Source of the DNA: Methanohalobium sp046546175
GTDB taxonomy: Archaea; Halobacteriota; Methanosarcinia; Methanosarcinales; Methanosarcinaceae
DNA length: 17,233 bases
Assembly (NCBI RefSeq): GCF_046546175.1
Contig: NZ_JBKGYF010000033.1
Coordinates: forward strand, 1-17,233
Direction: 5' to 3'
Within the stretch, counting starts at the first letter, position 1. Each line of letters starts with the position of its first letter. Made by a program: the position numbers and the translations under genes. Of this stretch, positions 16,016-17,233 are shown one piece after another. Below the pieces are notes generated by a model that saw only the letters and a list, made by a program, of their open reading frames with translations, ran no database searches and was not told where the DNA came from.

Positions 16016-16488
16016 AAGCTTGATGTGCAATTGGTCTTTTATCCAAGAACTATTACTGAGTGATTTACATCCTCGTTAATTCATAAACCTATTAACAAGT
16101 TAATTTCAATTGGACTTGAGCTTTCAATTGATACATAAGACCTTCTCGGTTCTTATATCATATAATATCTATTTACCCAGATGTTACAGTGTGTTGCCTC
16201 TTAAATCATTGTTTTGCCATAATTGATTATTTACTTATTGATTGATGATTTTGAATAATCCAGGACCATCACCTAAATTACTTCAGATTAATTAATGGTT
16301 ATTACAATTATATCTTGGATTCAAATTCATCCATTATATGAGTTATATCCATTCTATATTATGCACCAAACTTGTTCTGTCTTAATACATTCCAATTTAT
16401 TAATGTGATACTGGTACGTATGCACTGAGTATTTGATTATTGAATCCAAACTATTTTGCATTGGATAATTATATCTGTTAATATATCT
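15970..16488. repeat. Inverted duplication of the dnaG upstream region
   Basis: Two blocks upstream of dnaG recur in opposite orientation and the same relative order. Block 1 is 16010-16029 (CAGAACAAGCTTGATGTGCA) against 16362-16379, whose complement reads CAGAACAAGTTTGGTGCA. Block 2 is 15970-16003 against 16451-16488, sharing CTATTTTG, TTGGATAATT and TATATCT-like segments. The right-hand copy has about 70 extra bases between the blocks. A separate perfect 10-bp pair, TTGGATTCAA at 16315-16324 and TTGAATCCAA at 16440-16449, lies inside. The arrangement looks like an old inverted duplication, now partly decayed. Confidence 0.5.
15978..15990 (-). promoter_or_regulatory. Candidate dnaG promoter
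   Basis: The minus strand reads GATAATTTATATTTG, a TATA element about 40 bp upstream of the dnaG ATG. Its predicted start near 15958 leaves a short leader containing the GGAG ribosome binding site. A related copy of this sequence occurs in inverted orientation at 16451-16488. Confidence 0.5.
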
Positions 16489-16653
16489 GTGAGACTGATA
16501 TTAAAGTTATAGTATGGATGTAATCATGTTATGACTACACATTATAGAAAGTTGGTTGTAGTTTAATAAATTTGTGGTTAATGGACATTACCCAGTGAGG
16601 TGAAATGTAATTGATTTCATCATTTAAACAGAAAAATATTTAATCAGTCTTTG

Positions 16654-16751
16654 TTTACTACCTGGATGTTTACACAGTAGGGAGTTGTAGGATTAGAAAA
16701 ACAGCTCAGGGGGTAGTAAATGAGGTGTATTTAACCTGCAACTCCCTACTG
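16654..16751 (+). ncRNA. Candidate structured RNA: interleaved inverted repeats forming a possible pseudoknot
   Basis: A 17-bp inverted repeat joins 16675-16691 (starting CAGTAGGGAGTTGTAG) to 16735-16751. Its single mismatch would be a U-G pair in a plus-strand RNA. A second, 9-bp perfect pair joins TTTACTACC at 16654-16662 to GGTAGTAAA at 16712-16720, extendable with a 2-nt bulge. The order is A-B-A'-B', so the two stems interleave as in an H-type pseudoknot. An inverted copy of the dnaG promoter sequence lies upstream at 16451-16488. Alternatives are a terminator of the minus-strand gene at 16831 or alternative hairpins. Transcription is not shown. Confidence 0.4.
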
Positions 16752-16830
16752 GTATAATATATTTATAAATTATTAAATTTAATTGTTTATAATATAAATA
16801 CTACTAAATCCCACTAACGGTAGTTTTACA

Positions 16831-17233
16831 TTAATCAAACGCAATTGACTTGTTTACTCCATTGACACAGACATTATATGTGGATTCATCTAAACCATCG
16901 ATATTGAATTTAATATCTTTTTCAAAATGCTCGATTACCTGGGAGCACGTTGCATCTTCTGGTCTTTTAGTAGTAATATTAACAGTTAATTCTTTGCCAT
17001 TCCTTGTTGTGGTTATTTCCTCAATTTCTGTGCAACTGTCAGGGAGATGGCCACTTACTTCTATAATTAATTGATCCATTCCTTGTGCCGTGGTCAGGTT
17101 AATATTATCTACCTTTGCCAGCCCTCTGATGTATCCGGTTTGATTTGTATCATTTATCTGTGAATTGTTTCGTTCGTTTTCTGATACGTTACCTGGTTTC
17201 TGACTTGTTTCATTTGTTTCATTTGTTTCATTT
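16831..17233 (-). CDS. C-terminal part of a secreted or surface-anchored protein rich in N-glycosylation sequons (partial)
   Basis: The minus-strand frame is open from the window edge to the TAA at 16831-16833, giving 133 residues. The Met at 17079 is most likely internal, because coding-like sequence continues upstream of it. The visible N-terminal part is a polar linker (NETNETNETSQKPGN...) made of a 9-bp DNA repeat. The rest is a compact domain with GHLPDSCTEIEEI, RPEDATC, a GL-x4-Y segment and VCVNG. I recall this pattern from secreted prokaryotic lipoproteins without a known function. Ten N-x-S/T sequons occur in 133 residues, which fits an archaeal surface glycoprotein. A signal peptide or lipobox would lie outside the window. 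Two cysteines (DSC and DATC) may form a disulfide. Confidence 0.7.
   Translation of the reverse strand, partial: NETNETNETSQKPGNVSENERNNSQINDTNQTGYIRGLAKVDNINLTTAQGMDQLIIEVSGHLPDSCTEIEEITTTRNGKELTVNITTKRPEDATCSQVIEHFEKDIKFNIDGLDESTYNVCVNGVNKSIAFD
17207..17233. repeat. Three perfect copies of a 9-bp tandem repeat at the window edge
   Basis: GTTTCATTT is repeated at 17207-17215, 17216-17224 and 17225-17233, and may continue beyond the edge. On the minus strand each copy encodes about one NET triplet, so the repeat number sets the count of glycosylation sequons and the linker length. Confidence 0.9.

Larger units (their letters stand above)
15945..16830. other. AT-rich gene-free region of about 0.89 kb upstream of dnaG
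   Basis: No open frame of convincing length or composition lies here on either strand, and I see no tRNA or rRNA. The stretch is strongly AT-rich and contains the dnaG promoter, the inverted duplication described separately, several TTGGAT motifs in both orientations (minus 15987-15996 and 16039-16048, plus 16315-16320 and 16461-16466), and the interleaved inverted repeats at 16654-16751. It may hold a non-coding RNA, decayed genes or a repeat remnant. Confidence 0.6.

Noticed and set aside
15970..16488. Intact MITE or insertion sequence bounded by the inverted repeats
   Set aside because: The arms are imperfect, one side has an extra 70 bp, no target-site duplication is visible, and no transposase is encoded.
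15945..16830. Replication origin next to the primase-like gene
   Set aside because: The region is AT-rich with repeats, but no orc1/cdc6 gene is present and I see no G-rich origin recognition boxes. Archaeal dnaG position does not predict an origin.
1..17233. CRISPR array, tRNA or rRNA genes
   Set aside because: No regularly spaced repeats, tRNA T-loop motifs or rRNA-like stretches were seen on either strand.

Overview
The window looks like a chromosomal segment of a methanogenic archaeon of the order Methanosarcinales. The AT-rich composition and the mix of genes (archaeal DnaG, archaeosine synthase ArcS, a UPF0058 protein, archaeal-type TATA boxes) would suit a low-GC halophilic member of the Methanosarcinaceae. 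That placement is inferred from gene content and style, not from a search.

Layout. (1) 1-270: left edge, possibly the end of a plus-strand gene with a perfect 10-bp stem-loop behind it; an IS200/IS605-type element is one reading. (2) 271-4046, minus strand: a phosphate uptake operon in the order pstS, pstC, pstA, pstB, with an attenuator-like hairpin plus T-tract between pstS and pstC; no phoU lies in the 270 bp beyond pstB. (3) 4047-4276: AT-rich divergent promoter region. (4) 4261-9126, plus strand: an isopropylmalate/citramalate synthase family gene whose first codons are in another frame from the rest, then a TatD-type nuclease, a metallo-beta-lactamase-fold hydrolase and a YgiQ-type radical SAM protein, closely spaced and probably co-transcribed. 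(5) 9145-11603, minus strand: a two-gene GlcF/GlcD-like (D-lactate or glycolate dehydrogenase) operon. (6) 11700-14104, plus strand: archaeosine synthase arcS and a GNAT acetyltransferase. (7) 14130-15944, minus strand: a UPF0058 protein and the archaeal DnaG primase-like protein. (8) 15945-16830: an AT-rich, gene-free stretch of almost 0.9 kb that holds an inverted second copy of the dnaG upstream region and a pair of interleaved inverted repeats able to form a pseudoknot-like RNA. (9) 16831-17233, minus strand: the C-terminal part of a surface-type protein very rich in N-glycosylation sequons, cut by the window edge.

Functional themes: high-affinity phosphate import; branched-chain or 2-oxoacid chain-elongation biosynthesis; oxidation of a 2-hydroxy acid feeding electrons into an Fe-S, HdrD-like subunit; archaeal tRNA modification (G+ at position 15); and RNA/DNA housekeeping (DnaG, TatD). 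Most genes are ordinary. The points worth a second look are the broken start of the synthase gene, the exact 39-bp duplication in the PstS linker, the repeat-rich region upstream of dnaG, and the hyper-sequon protein at the right edge.
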